In this document: one piece after another, positions 32,381 to 41,252 of the stretch
How positions within the stretch are numbered: position 1 is the first letter of the stretch
Layout: each line of letters begins with the position of its first letter
Assembly: GCF_022811525.1 (NCBI RefSeq)
Contig: NZ_CP063982.1
Span: forward strand, 372,001 to 436,000
Source of the DNA: Orrella daihaiensis
GTDB lineage: Bacteria; Pseudomonadota; Gammaproteobacteria; Burkholderiales; Burkholderiaceae_B
Length of the DNA stretch: 64,000 nt
Direction: 5' to 3'
Made by a program: the position numbers and the translations under genes
Notes under the pieces: model-generated
What the model was told of the DNA's origin: nothing
Database searches by the model: none
Seen by the model: the letters and a program-made list of their open reading frames with translations, nothing else

Positions 32381-33360
32381 TACTGAACCTGCTTGATTGC
32401 ATCCAGGTAAAGCTGAAGCTGCTCCGGTGTCATCGTCTGTGCCCAGACTTTTTTGCCGGCTTCGGCCATTCGGTTACGTTCGCCGGGCGCCAATTCGGTG
32501 ATGGTGACACCAGCTTCTTGGTGTTTCTTTCGCACTTCGCCTTCCCAGTTTTTTACCCAGGCGCGGTTAGCGGCAATGCCTGCGGCTAAGGCTTTATCAA
32601 TTTGCTGCTTTTGGGTGGCATCCAGGCCGCTATACCAATCCTCTGAAATCAACACAATCCGTGTTGAGGGAGAAATATTTGCCGGCGTAAAGTGCTTGAG
32701 AAATGCGGTGTGCCCCGTGCGGATTGCCGAGTTCGGGGGGTTTAGATAGCCATCGGCCACCCCGGTTTGAATGGCATTGGCAACTTCAGACCAGGCAATC
32801 ACGGTGCCGGTTGCGCCGAGTGCTTCCGCAAAAGCCAACTGCTCTGCATTCAGTGCCCTGAAGCGCAAGCCTTGCAGATCTTCTATTTTGGCGACTGGTT
32901 TTTTGGTGTTGTGAATGCCGATTCCAACACCGATGTAGTTAAAGCCAGCAACACGAATACCATTATCAAGCAACGGCGCATTCATGCGTTCAAGCATATC
33001 GGTTTGAGCGATGACCTTGTCGAATTGATCGTTGCTTTCCCACAAAAATGGCAAGGCAACTCCCTTGACCACTGGGCTCATACCGTAGGTCGTGGGTACA
33101 GAAGCCAGATTGACTTCGAGTAACCCTTGTGCGACCTGGTCAAATCGCTCCTTTTCTTTGCCAAGCGTCTCTGATGGGAACACCTTGACCTCAAAGTCTG
33201 TTCCTTTCAGCGCATCAGCAAACCCTTGCGCAAACGCTGCTTCGGCATTTTTTGAAGGGTCATTGGCGCCATTCATGGCCACTTTGACTTCGGCAGCCAG
33301 TGCCATGCTACTTGCAGTGGTCATGGCTGCAATTAATGCGAGACGTTTCCAGGATTTCAT
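32380..33360 (-). CDS. TRAP transporter substrate-binding protein (DctP-type), system 1
   Basis: A 326-residue periplasmic protein with a signal peptide ending SSMALAAEVK. The DctP family features are visible: AFAQGFADALKG, the conserved Arg/Asn stretch LRFRALNAEQLAFAEALGA, and WSEVANAIQTGVADGYLNPP in the ligand-binding cleft. It should deliver a carboxylate-bearing ligand, by context an N-acyl-D-amino acid or peptide-like compound. The ATG at 33360 is chosen because it starts the signal peptide; it has GGAG about 12 bases upstream. It lies between the large and small permease genes. Confidence 0.93.
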   Translation of the reverse strand: MKSWKRLALIAAMTTASSMALAAEVKVAMNGANDPSKNAEAAFAQGFADALKGTDFEVKVFPSETLGKEKERFDQVAQGLLEVNLASVPTTYGMSPVVKGVALPFLWESNDQFDKVIAQTDMLERMNAPLLDNGIRVAGFNYIGVGIGIHNTKKPVAKIEDLQGLRFRALNAEQLAFAEALGATGTVIAWSEVANAIQTGVADGYLNPPNSAIRTGHTAFLKHFTPANISPSTRIVLISEDWYSGLDATQKQQIDKALAAGIAANRAWVKNWEGEVRKKHQEAGVTITELAPGERNRMAEAGKKVWAQTMTPEQLQLYLDAIKQVQ

Positions 33361-33379
33361 GGGTTTTTCTCCTCTTCGG

Positions 33380-34663
33380 TTAGATAAGACCGAGAGCACG
33401 TGGCAAAGCCAACGAAATCTCGGGGAAATAGGTCAGCACCATCAGTAATCCTACTTCTGCAAAAAAGAATGGCAACGTTGCACGGATCAGTCGCCAATAG
33501 TCCATCTTGATGGTGGTGGCCAGAATAAGCAACACGCCACCGAGCGGGGGCGAGAGCAGGCCAGTGGTGATGTTGAAGCAGATCACGATGCCCAAATGAA
33601 CCGGGTCAATCCCCATGGCCAAAGCGACGGGGACAAAGATCGGGGCAAACAGGGCGACTGCAGCCTTGACGTCCATCACCATCCCGGCCACCAAAAAGAT
33701 CACATTCACCAGCATCAGGTACTCCAGAGGCCCTAGCCCCCAAGCACTGATGACGCCAGCGATCGCTTGTGGCCATTGTTCCAACGCAGCCAGGTAACTG
33801 AAGGTAGAGATGGCGCAAAGAATGATGAACAGCGCACCAAGCAAAATAGCCGTTCGGTTGATGCTTTGCATCAGGCCCTTGACGTCAAGCTCTCGTCTGG
33901 CAAAACCGATGATCATGGCGGCTACAACTGCCACAGCGGCAGCTTCGGCCGGTGTCATGAAACCAAAGAGTGTTCCACCCAAAATGATGAACGGAAGAGC
34001 CATGGCTGGTAAGGCACGCACGAATGATGGCATCAGCTTTGGCAGATCGCTGCCCTTACCGCCGGGATGATTGTCCCGGTATGCGTAGTACGTGTTCATG
34101 AGCATCAAGACCGCAGCCAACAAAAGACCGGGTAGAATCCCGGCCGCAAACAGCGCGGTCACTGATGTATCCATCAGTGCGCCATAGAAAATAAGAATCG
34201 ATGATGGCGGGATGATAGGTCCGATGATTGACGATGCGCCGGTGATCGCCGCGGCATAGTCTAGGCTATATCCTCTGCGCCTCATCTCGGGCACTAGCGC
34301 ATTACCTAGTGCTGCAGCATCAGAGACGGCTGAGCCAGACACACCCGCAAAAAATACCGACGTCATGATGTTGACGTGACCTAGGCCACCTTTGAGGCGG
34401 CCAAATATTGACATACAAAAATCAATCAGGGACGTGGCTAAGCCACCACGATTCATCAAGTCACCGGCCAAGATAAAAAGCGGCATGGCCAGAAAAGCGA
34501 AGTTGTCTAGCTGACTAAACAGCCGTTGCGGCAAAACCGCCATGAAGCCGGCTTTGTCAGCAAGTACAAAGGTGGAGATAGCTGCGGTCCCGATCACATA
34601 GGCGATCGCAGAACCGGCAAAAATACCGATTAGCACAACGCCTAAAACTAAAGGACCATACAT
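33380..34663 (-). CDS. TRAP transporter large permease (DctM-type), system 1
   Basis: A 427-residue membrane protein with about twelve hydrophobic segments. Typical DctM stretches are FAFLAMPLFILAGDLMNRGG, ITGASSIIGPIIPPSSILIF and FNITTGLLSPPLGGVLLIL. It uses the sodium gradient for uptake. It is the promoter-proximal gene of the operon, an unusual M-P-Q order, since binding protein or small permease is more often first. The 218-base gap upstream (34664-34881) holds the operon promoter and separates it from a divergent VOC gene. Confidence 0.93.
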   Translation of the reverse strand: MYGPLVLGVVLIGIFAGSAIAYVIGTAAISTFVLADKAGFMAVLPQRLFSQLDNFAFLAMPLFILAGDLMNRGGLATSLIDFCMSIFGRLKGGLGHVNIMTSVFFAGVSGSAVSDAAALGNALVPEMRRRGYSLDYAAAITGASSIIGPIIPPSSILIFYGALMDTSVTALFAAGILPGLLLAAVLMLMNTYYAYRDNHPGGKGSDLPKLMPSFVRALPAMALPFIILGGTLFGFMTPAEAAAVAVVAAMIIGFARRELDVKGLMQSINRTAILLGALFIILCAISTFSYLAALEQWPQAIAGVISAWGLGPLEYLMLVNVIFLVAGMVMDVKAAVALFAPIFVPVALAMGIDPVHLGIVICFNITTGLLSPPLGGVLLILATTIKMDYWRLIRATLPFFFAEVGLLMVLTYFPEISLALPRALGLI

Positions 34664-34881
34664 AAGCGGGCAGCGTTTGTGGCAAGCAAAAGCGAGCTTA
34701 CTTGCAAATAATTAGTACAGTTTTTTTGTAGCATGATCAACAACTACTGACGCTCAGTAATAACGATTGCTAGGGAAAGCCCTAGTGCCACGATGCTCTT
34801 CGTTTAGATTGAATGGGCGTTGTAAAAAATGACACTGCGACTAGCCGCTCACGCCTCGCTTGATTCTGGGAGACACCCCCC

Positions 34882-35280
34882 ATGATTGATCATCTCGATC
34901 ATCTTGTACTGACGACAGCCAACGAACAGGCATGTATTGATTTTTACACGCGCGTTCTTGGTATGCGGCTTGAGATATTTACTGGCGGCACACCGCCGGT
35001 CGAACGCAAAGCATTTGTGTTCGGCAATCAAAAAATCAATCTTCACATCGCTGGCAAAGAATTTGAGCCCAAAGCTCACCTTCCTACGCCAGGATCTGCG
35101 GACCTTTGTTTTATTGCTGATCGCCCGATTGCTCAAGTGATTGAGGCACTTAAAGCCAAGCACTGGACCATGATCGAAGGGCCGGTGATGCGTACGGGTG
35201 CCACGGGCCCCATCGAGTCTGTCTACGTACGTGATCCAGATAACAACCTGATTGAAATCAGTCAATACGTAGCGCGATAG
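34882..35280 (+). CDS. VOC-superfamily (glyoxalase-like) protein
   Basis: A 132-residue single-domain vicinal-oxygen-chelate protein. Metal-site landmarks are IDHLDHLVLTTANEQACIDF with the first His, NLHIAGKEFEP, and SVYVRDPDNNLIEISQY with the final Glu. Members include glyoxalase I, fosfomycin resistance and ring-cleavage enzymes; the specific reaction cannot be read. It is divergent from the first TRAP operon and converges with another VOC gene. Confidence 0.88.
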   Translation: MIDHLDHLVLTTANEQACIDFYTRVLGMRLEIFTGGTPPVERKAFVFGNQKINLHIAGKEFEPKAHLPTPGSADLCFIADRPIAQVIEALKAKHWTMIEGPVMRTGATGPIESVYVRDPDNNLIEISQYVAR

Positions 35281-35307
35281 CGTTGTCTGCCGCTAAAAGG
35301 TCTAGCC

Positions 35308-35826
35308 TCATTTGACTGATGCTTTATTCCATTGATCGAGGAGCTTTTTTGCGTCGGTGTTGTTGAGCTTTAAGTGCTCATCGTGTCCAGGCTTTTTAGC
35401 GCATAACTCAACGACATACCCATTGGGGTCGCGGAAATAAATTGAATCGATAAAGCCGTGATCCGATGGGCCACGCGTTTCGATTTGTTGCTCCTTGCCC
35501 TTTTGCAACATATGTTGCAGATGCGTCGGGTCAACTTCAAGGGCGATGTGCAAGTCAAAGTCATGCTGTGACTTGAATTCAAAAGGCTGGTCCGGCGCCT
35601 CAAAAAATGCCAGATGAGAGCCGTCTCCAAGTTGATAGAAAGTATGCAACACCTCGGTCTGACGACCGGTTTTGGTCTGGGTGATCTTCAGGGCGCCTGC
35701 CAAGGGCAACTCTAAAAAGTCTTCGTAAAAAGCCCTGGTATCTTCCGAGCTTTGGCAGCGATAGGCAGCATGATGCAACCGCTTGATCTGTGGTCTGGTG
35801 CTACGACTCTGAGCGTGGGTGTCCAT
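35308..35826 (-). CDS. VOC-superfamily dioxygenase-like protein
   Basis: A 172-residue VOC protein: IKRLHHAAYRCQSSEDTRAF (first His), DGSHLAFFEAPDQPFEF, a central FDLHIALEV strand and SIYFRDPNGYVVELCAKK with the closing Glu. The C-terminal 25 residues are a Lys-rich tail (DAKKLLDQWNKASVK). It resembles larger ring-cleavage or methylmalonyl-CoA-epimerase-like relatives, but the function is open. It converges with the other VOC gene. Confidence 0.85.
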   Translation of the reverse strand: MDTHAQSRSTRPQIKRLHHAAYRCQSSEDTRAFYEDFLELPLAGALKITQTKTGRQTEVLHTFYQLGDGSHLAFFEAPDQPFEFKSQHDFDLHIALEVDPTHLQHMLQKGKEQQIETRGPSDHGFIDSIYFRDPNGYVVELCAKKPGHDEHLKLNNTDAKKLLDQWNKASVK

Positions 35827-36030
35827 GGTTTGGTCCTTGCGTTTGTCCCGGCTTGTGGCTTGGATCGAGGTCTATAGTGACATGTTGCGGCAAATCATAC
35901 CGTGTGGTGGTCAAGACCCTGTCGCAGTCATTTGTTTGGGCTACAGAGACGAGTCCCTTAAGCAGGGCCGATTGCGCATATTTGCAGGTATGGCTACAGT
36001 GATCAACCGAGGGATTTTTTAGGGGCGAGT

Positions 36031-36765
36031 ATGAACGCACGCACAGAGCTATATCGAAACAGGTTGCAGGCAGGGTTGTTGGCGCTGCTGACCGCCATCT
36101 GGTTCACCTCGGCACCTCACGCGCAAGCGTCGGATGATAACAAGGACGCGATGGCTACGATGGAGGTCTTAGCCAGTGCATCAGTCTTGCAAGATCAGGT
36201 ACGGGTGGTGTTCAGTACGCAAGCATCAGCAAGTACGCCTGCTCAGGTTAATCGCAAATTATCAGAGAACTTGAGTCAGGCGCGCGAGGGTTTGACTCTG
36301 CCGCAGACAGTAGAACTCTCAAGCGGCGGTTTTAATGTTTATTTGGACTACGGCAAAGACAATAAACCGCGCGGCTGGACTGGACGCGCCAGTTTGGTCG
36401 TTCAGAGCAAGGAGCTCGAGTCAGTCTCGGCAGTGATAGAGCATTTGGGTAAATCTCTGGCGGTTTCATCAGTGCAATTTTCTTTGTCACGCGAGGCTCG
36501 TCGTGCGCAAGAACAGGCCTTGATGAAGGACTTGGCCAAGGAGCTGCGTGAGCGGGCGGCGCTCGCCACCGAGGCCTTCGGGTTTAAGGGATTCGAGATC
36601 GTGGCTCTGGATTTCACCGGCGGTGCTAACTTCAGTGCGCGACCGGCGATGCAGCGCATCGCAGCAGCTCCCATGCTAGGCGAAGCAGGCCCATCGCTCA
36701 CGCTTGAGCCCTCGTTAACCACGGTAGAGATATCCGTCACCGGGCAAATTCGCTTGCGTCATTAG
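36031..36765 (+). CDS. SIMPL-domain (DUF541) periplasmic protein
   Basis: A 244-residue protein with a signal peptide (QAGLLALLTAIWFTSAPHAQ). The mature part follows the SIMPL/DUF541 pattern: an oxidative-stress-related periplasmic family typified by E. coli YggE. Seen are VVFSTQASASTPAQVNRKLS, GGFNVYLDYGKDNKPRGWTG, ALMKDLAKELRERAALATEA and a C-terminal VEISVTGQIRLR strand. GGGGCGAG lies just before the ATG. It stands alone upstream of an MFS transporter gene. Confidence 0.85.
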   Translation: MNARTELYRNRLQAGLLALLTAIWFTSAPHAQASDDNKDAMATMEVLASASVLQDQVRVVFSTQASASTPAQVNRKLSENLSQAREGLTLPQTVELSSGGFNVYLDYGKDNKPRGWTGRASLVVQSKELESVSAVIEHLGKSLAVSSVQFSLSREARRAQEQALMKDLAKELRERAALATEAFGFKGFEIVALDFTGGANFSARPAMQRIAAAPMLGEAGPSLTLEPSLTTVEISVTGQIRLRH

Positions 36766-36872
36766 GCTTTGTTTGAGTCGGCATGTTGTCTGACGCAACG
36801 CCAAGCGCGGTTTGTTCCCCGACACTACGGACTTGGCGCTACATTACGGCAGCATACTTCTGTGACTAGTTC

Positions 36873-38135
36873 ATGACTCAAGCCAAACCCCGCGCTCTGG
36901 CGCCGTTTTCGGTTCGCAGCTTTCGTTTCCAGTGGCCAGCGGATTTGGCCGCTTCGTGGGCATTTGAAATCGAAATGCTGATTCTGGGCTGGTACGTACT
37001 GGTCGAATCAGAATCAGTATTCCTGCTGGTTTTGTATGGTGCGCTTCAGTACATTGGCGCACTGGCCTCACCTTACGTGGGTGTGCTTGGCGACCGATTT
37101 GGCTACAAGTCACTGTTTGTGTCGATGCGGGTCATGTTTGTGCTGTTGTCAATCGTGTTGTTGGGATTGGCCATTGCCGATTTGCTCAATCCGGTGGTTG
37201 TGATTCTGTTATCGATTGTCTCTGGCATCTTAAAGCCCTCGGATGTCATGATCCGCTTTACATTGATTGCCCAGACGCTTGATCCCAAGCAGCTCGTGGG
37301 GGCACTTGGTATTTCCAGGCTCACGGTCGACTCTGCTCGCATGGCCGGCGCGATTGCGGGCGTTGGGATTTTTACCTTGTTCGGCATGGTTGGAACCTAC
37401 ATTCTGATTCTCACGATGTATGTCATTAGCCTGTCGCTTTCGTTTGGGGTGGCTGGTCGTGATGCTGCCTCGATTGCCGCGAAGGCCCCCACATCGGTCA
37501 TGCAGGACTTAAAGCTCGGTATTCAATATGTCTGGCATAACCCGGCATTAAAAGGCTGCTTCATGCTGGCGTTCTGGGTCAATGTGTTTGCCTACCCGTT
37601 GGCACTAGGTCTATTGCCGTATGTCGTGAACAACGTGTTTGAGGCTAAGGAAACGCTGCTCGGCGTGCTCGGTGCGGCATATGCATTTGGGTCATTGCTC
37701 GGTTCCATTCTGATGAGCAGCAACCGCATCGCGATGGGGGCGGGCAGGCTGATGATTCTGGCAGGTATCGGCTGGTTTGCTGGTGGGGTTGTTTTTGCGG
37801 TGAACGATATGGTCATCATCGGTGTGGTGTTGTTGGTCGTGGTGGGGGCTATGCAAAGCCTGTGTGTCACGCCATTGGCCGCAGTCATGCTGCGTGCAAC
37901 TGAACCTCAGTACCGAGGCCGTGTGATGGGTATGCGTATCTTGGCTATTTTGGGGCTGCCGCTGGGATTGATGCTATCAGGCCCCCTGATTGACTGGTTC
38001 GGTTTTGCCTGGACCTGGGGGCTCTACTCGGCAACCGGGGTTGCCTGTGCGGCATCGATGATCTGGGTTTGGCGCGATAGCCTTTGGCAAAAAACTTGTT
38101 TGGCCAATTCTCCATCACAAGCGCAGCCAAGGTAA
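36873..38135 (+). CDS. MFS transporter (EntS-like exporter group)
   Basis: A 420-residue inner-membrane protein with about twelve hydrophobic segments. It starts with FSVRSFRFQWPADLAASWAF, and GVLGDRFGYKSLFVSMRVMF carries the loop 2-3 motif G-x-x-x-D-R-x-G-x-R/K of the superfamily. Members of this branch export siderophores or drugs. The substrate is unknown. It is followed after one base by a DUF3313 lipoprotein gene, suggesting co-transcription. Confidence 0.88.
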   Translation: MTQAKPRALAPFSVRSFRFQWPADLAASWAFEIEMLILGWYVLVESESVFLLVLYGALQYIGALASPYVGVLGDRFGYKSLFVSMRVMFVLLSIVLLGLAIADLLNPVVVILLSIVSGILKPSDVMIRFTLIAQTLDPKQLVGALGISRLTVDSARMAGAIAGVGIFTLFGMVGTYILILTMYVISLSLSFGVAGRDAASIAAKAPTSVMQDLKLGIQYVWHNPALKGCFMLAFWVNVFAYPLALGLLPYVVNNVFEAKETLLGVLGAAYAFGSLLGSILMSSNRIAMGAGRLMILAGIGWFAGGVVFAVNDMVIIGVVLLVVVGAMQSLCVTPLAAVMLRATEPQYRGRVMGMRILAILGLPLGLMLSGPLIDWFGFAWTWGLYSATGVACAASMIWVWRDSLWQKTCLANSPSQAQPR

Positions 38136-38193
38136 CATGATCAAAGTAGAGTCAACAGAAAGACTGTTGACTCAGCCATCCAAGGAGAGTTTT

Positions 38194-38901
38194 TTGAAAA
38201 CCGTTGATTCCAGCAATATCCGGGCACGTACTAAAACGCTTGGGCTGATTGCTGCCATGTCGTTTTTGCTAGCAGGTTGTGTGACCACTCAAAAGAGTTT
38301 GAATCCACAGCTTGAGTCGGGCTACCTGCAGGGTTATGGTCGCTTGCAACCAGTTGCCAGTCCTGAAGAGGGTGTCGAAATCTATCGATATAAAAACCCC
38401 AAGATTGATGTCAGCAAATACGATGCGGTCATCATTGATCCGGTCGTGATTTATCAGACCGCCACCGCCGATGCGGCTGGCAATGGTCTGAGCGAAGAGA
38501 CGCTTTATCGGGTGCGCCAGCAAATCACACAAAACATTCGCCAGGATGTGTCAAGGCGAACCAAGGTGGTTGAGCAGCCTGGTCCGGGTGTTGCTCACGT
38601 CAGTATTGCCATTACCGGTGCGCAGACACTTGGCGAGGGTTTCCGGCCAACGGACTTGATACCCGTGCGTGCTGTGTTGAATGTTGCCAGTAAAGCCACT
38701 GGCCTAGATGAAAAAAATGCCATGCTCGTTGTGGAAGCTAAAGTCAATGACAGTCAGTCAGGTGAGCTGATCGGTGAGGCACTTTATACCGTCTCGGGTG
38801 CATCATTCCGTCGTCAGGCTGGCTCTGTCGAAGCATTTGAGGAGCTAGCCGACAAGTGGGTGCAGACAGCCTTGCGAATGGCTGCTGGCCGACAACCCTA
38901 A
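38194..38901 (+). CDS. DUF3313 lipoprotein
   Basis: A 235-residue lipoprotein with lipobox LAGC (LGLIAAMSFLLAGC) near residue 27. The mature region shows the DUF3313 features: SGYLQGYGRLQPV, YDAVIIDPVVIYQ, and VHVSIAITGAQTLGEG-like strands ending FEELADKWVQTALRMA. The TTG at 38194 is preferred over ATG 38137 because a strong AAGGAGAG precedes it and it gives a normal-length signal peptide. It is just downstream of the MFS gene; a strong terminator follows. Confidence 0.8.
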   Translation: MKTVDSSNIRARTKTLGLIAAMSFLLAGCVTTQKSLNPQLESGYLQGYGRLQPVASPEEGVEIYRYKNPKIDVSKYDAVIIDPVVIYQTATADAAGNGLSEETLYRVRQQITQNIRQDVSRRTKVVEQPGPGVAHVSIAITGAQTLGEGFRPTDLIPVRAVLNVASKATGLDEKNAMLVVEAKVNDSQSGELIGEALYTVSGASFRRQAGSVEAFEELADKWVQTALRMAAGRQP

Positions 38902-38955
38902 ACTCAGCACATTGCAATGCACCCCGATCTGGTGGTGGGATCGACGATAAGACAT

Positions 38956-38998
38956 ACCACCCAAATGGCCAATCGCCATTTGGGTGGTGTTTTTATTT
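38956..38998 (+). terminator. Rho-independent terminator after the DUF3313 gene
   Basis: A perfect 14-bp stem (38956-38969 with 38975-38988, ACCACCCAAATGGC and its complement) around CAATC, followed by GTTTTTATTT. It ends the plus-strand MFS-DUF3313 transcript, and it overlaps the stop codon of the convergent citryl-CoA lyase gene. Confidence 0.93.
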
Positions 38999-39757
38999 AA
39001 GTGGTGTCTTCACGTATGGGATTTCATGATCGATCTTGTCCCAGATGAACCGGCCCGCCGGTGATTTTTGCTCTTCAGCAACGTGAGCCACCAGACCAGC
39101 TGCGCGCGAGATCACGGCAAAGCCGCGCATAAGCGTCGAAGGTATGCCAATTTCACCTAACAATGCTGCGGTTGCGCCAGTGGCGTTGATCGTAATGTGC
39201 TTGCCATAAATCTCGTCAATCGTTGCCGATAGAAGTCGCAACGCCTTGACATATGTGCCTGGCAGCTCTGGTTCGGCCTGCGCTAGCGCTAGCAGCTTGA
39301 TGCTGCGCGGATCATCGGGCTTGTGCATGTGATGACCGAATCCGGGCAAATGGGATTTGTTGGCTTTGATCTCGAGCACGATTTCTCTGGCTTTAGCAGC
39401 TTGGTCTTGCGCCTCGATGATCTGCTCGAGCAATCTGGCATTGTTCTCCATGGTGCCCACAAACTGGCTTCCGACGGCCATCAAGCCTGCTGAGACGGCC
39501 CCCTGAAGGTTTTCTGGGGCGCTCATGTAGATCATGCGGGTGGCAATAGCGCTCGGTGTAAAGCCATGTTCCATGAGTGTGATGAGCACCGCATCGAGCA
39601 TGCGCATGTCAACAGGTCGTGGCTCGCGACCCATGATCTGCATGAACATGACTTCCGTGAAACTGCGTTTACCGAGCAGATCGTCGACCAAATCCTGATC
39701 ACGGTAATTCATACTGGTCGGTGTATGGGTGCACAGCTCAGTGACTGGTTTTTCCAT
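38993..39757 (-). CDS. Citryl-CoA lyase/citrate-synthase-like protein
   Basis: A 254-residue protein resembling the short citrate-synthase-like citryl-CoA lyases: RDLVDDLLGKRSF-like N-terminus, DAVLITLMEHGFTPSAIATR, and LPGFGHHMHKPDDPR with the active-site His in the GFGHxxH segment, then RGFAVISRAAGLVAHVAEEQ with the conserved Arg near the C-terminus. It would cleave or form a C-C bond between acetyl-CoA and a keto acid. The start at 39757 removes an unrelated upstream extension. It is on its own strand without clear partners; an enoyl-CoA hydratase lies further upstream on the same strand. Confidence 0.83.
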   Translation of the reverse strand: MEKPVTELCTHTPTSMNYRDQDLVDDLLGKRSFTEVMFMQIMGREPRPVDMRMLDAVLITLMEHGFTPSAIATRMIYMSAPENLQGAVSAGLMAVGSQFVGTMENNARLLEQIIEAQDQAAKAREIVLEIKANKSHLPGFGHHMHKPDDPRSIKLLALAQAEPELPGTYVKALRLLSATIDEIYGKHITINATGATAALLGEIGIPSTLMRGFAVISRAAGLVAHVAEEQKSPAGRFIWDKIDHEIPYVKTPLK

Positions 39758-39834
39758 CGGTTGTCTCCCAACAAGGTTTCGGCTGTTTGTGGGGAGTTGT
39801 ATCACTCTGGCGCACCGTGCGGTGCGCCATCGAT

Positions 39835-40257
39835 TCAGGTGTCAGATTTGGGTTGACGCACAATCTGCACGCCGCCGATGCGCCATGACTTGTCTACCGA
39901 CACCATTTCGTAGACCAGGATATGCAGGGTTTTGTTGTAGTCCGTGATCATGACCGTTTGCAACGCATGATCACGATAATGCTCCACGCTGATGTATTGC
40001 ACCGCAGAGGGACGCCATACCATCGGGTAGCGATGAATCACCGTAAAGGCGAACCGCTCTGGTGAACCGAAACGCTTTTGAATGCCAGGCGTGGCATATT
40101 CAAATGCTGTTTTGAAGTCATCGACCTTAAAGGCCTCGATCTGTTGCTCGATGACCTTTTCTATGTCGACGTTACGGGTTGACTGAGTCGGTTCGGCCTG
40201 CGCACTGCCAACCACAAAACTCATGCAGACAGAAACCAGCCAAGCTGCGATTCGCAT
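39835..40257 (-). CDS. DUF4864 secreted protein
   Basis: A 140-residue protein with a signal peptide (AAWLVSVCMSFVVGSAQAEP). The mature part matches the DUF4864 layout: IEQQIEAFKVDDFKTAFEYA, TPGIQKRFGSPERF, MVWRPSAVQYISVEHYRDHA and SWRIGGVQIVRQPKSDT. Function is unknown; the fold is NTF2-like. It stands between the citryl-CoA lyase and enoyl-CoA hydratase genes. Confidence 0.82.
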   Translation of the reverse strand: MRIAAWLVSVCMSFVVGSAQAEPTQSTRNVDIEKVIEQQIEAFKVDDFKTAFEYATPGIQKRFGSPERFAFTVIHRYPMVWRPSAVQYISVEHYRDHALQTVMITDYNKTLHILVYEMVSVDKSWRIGGVQIVRQPKSDT

Positions 40258-40370
40258 GGTGATCCCCTGTGGTGTATCGGGATGTTATAGCTCCCTGAAA
40301 GCATGCACCCAATTACCACCACGTAGCCATCGGGGTTATCCCGTGCGCGCGCCACTTGCTAGCCGATGGC

Positions 40371-41156
40371 TTACTTGCCCTTAAATGCCGGTTTGCGTTT
40401 TTCCAGAAACGCCGTTCGTCCTTCTTGGAAGTCCTCGGTACCAAACATGAGTCCCTGAAGGTCTACCTCAAGCGCCAGCAAGGCATCTACGCTCATCGAT
40501 CCTCTGGCAAGCGCTGCCTTGGTCAGCCCATGGGTCAAGGGGGCAAACTGAGCGATTTCCTGAGCCAGGGCGATGGCGGTTTGCAGGGCCTGACCGGGTT
40601 CACACAATTGTTCAACCAAGCCTTGCGCTTGTGCGCTGGTTGCATCGAGCGTGCGACCCGTGAGCATCATCATCTTGGCGCGTCCTAATCCCATGCGCGC
40701 CGGAATCGACCACAGACCACCGAGGTCAGGCAGTAGGCCGATTTTGTTAAAAGAACACGTGAACTTGGCTTCAGTCGATGCCACCACAATATCGCAGTCT
40801 GCTGCCACGCACATACCGGCGCCTGCCGCATGACCTTCAACGGCGGCGATGATAGGTTTTTCACTGTTCATGATCATGCGCACCATGTCGTGCGTCTTTT
40901 GCATGCGCGTGCGACCATTGATCGAGTTCACCCCGTCAAACCCGGTAATATCACCACCAGAAGAAAAATGACCGCCTTCGCCAGTCAGCACAATCACCCG
41001 ACAGGCCTCATCGTTGAGGCACTCGCGCAGGGCATCGCCCAGTTTTTCTCGCAGGGGCATGGACAGCGCATTGCGCTTTTCTGGGTAGCTCAGTTTGAGA
41101 ATCGTGACAGCGCCTTGCGTATCGACCAGGATGTTAGGGCCTGCAGCTGTGGTCAT
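40371..41156 (-). CDS. Enoyl-CoA hydratase/isomerase family protein
   Basis: A 261-residue crotonase-fold enzyme. Key elements are ILKLSYPEKRNALSMPLREK, HFSSGGDITGF (oxyanion hole region), KPIIAAVEGHAAGAGMCVAA with the second Gly of the oxyanion hole, and FNKIGLLPDLGGLWSIPARM. The usual catalytic Glu positions of hydratases cannot be assigned with certainty, so isomerase or another crotonase activity is possible. The ATG at 41156 is used; upstream in-frame residues look unrelated. It diverges from the HmuV-like gene. Confidence 0.88.
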   Translation of the reverse strand: MTTAAGPNILVDTQGAVTILKLSYPEKRNALSMPLREKLGDALRECLNDEACRVIVLTGEGGHFSSGGDITGFDGVNSINGRTRMQKTHDMVRMIMNSEKPIIAAVEGHAAGAGMCVAADCDIVVASTEAKFTCSFNKIGLLPDLGGLWSIPARMGLGRAKMMMLTGRTLDATSAQAQGLVEQLCEPGQALQTAIALAQEIAQFAPLTHGLTKAALARGSMSVDALLALEVDLQGLMFGTEDFQEGRTAFLEKRKPAFKGK

Positions 41157-41252
41157 GAATATCCCCTGTGTTTTGTTGATTTGATGAGAGTTTTTTCTGA
41201 TTTTAGAGGGCTGGCGCACCAGCGTGTACAAGTTCAAGACTAAACTGGGTTC

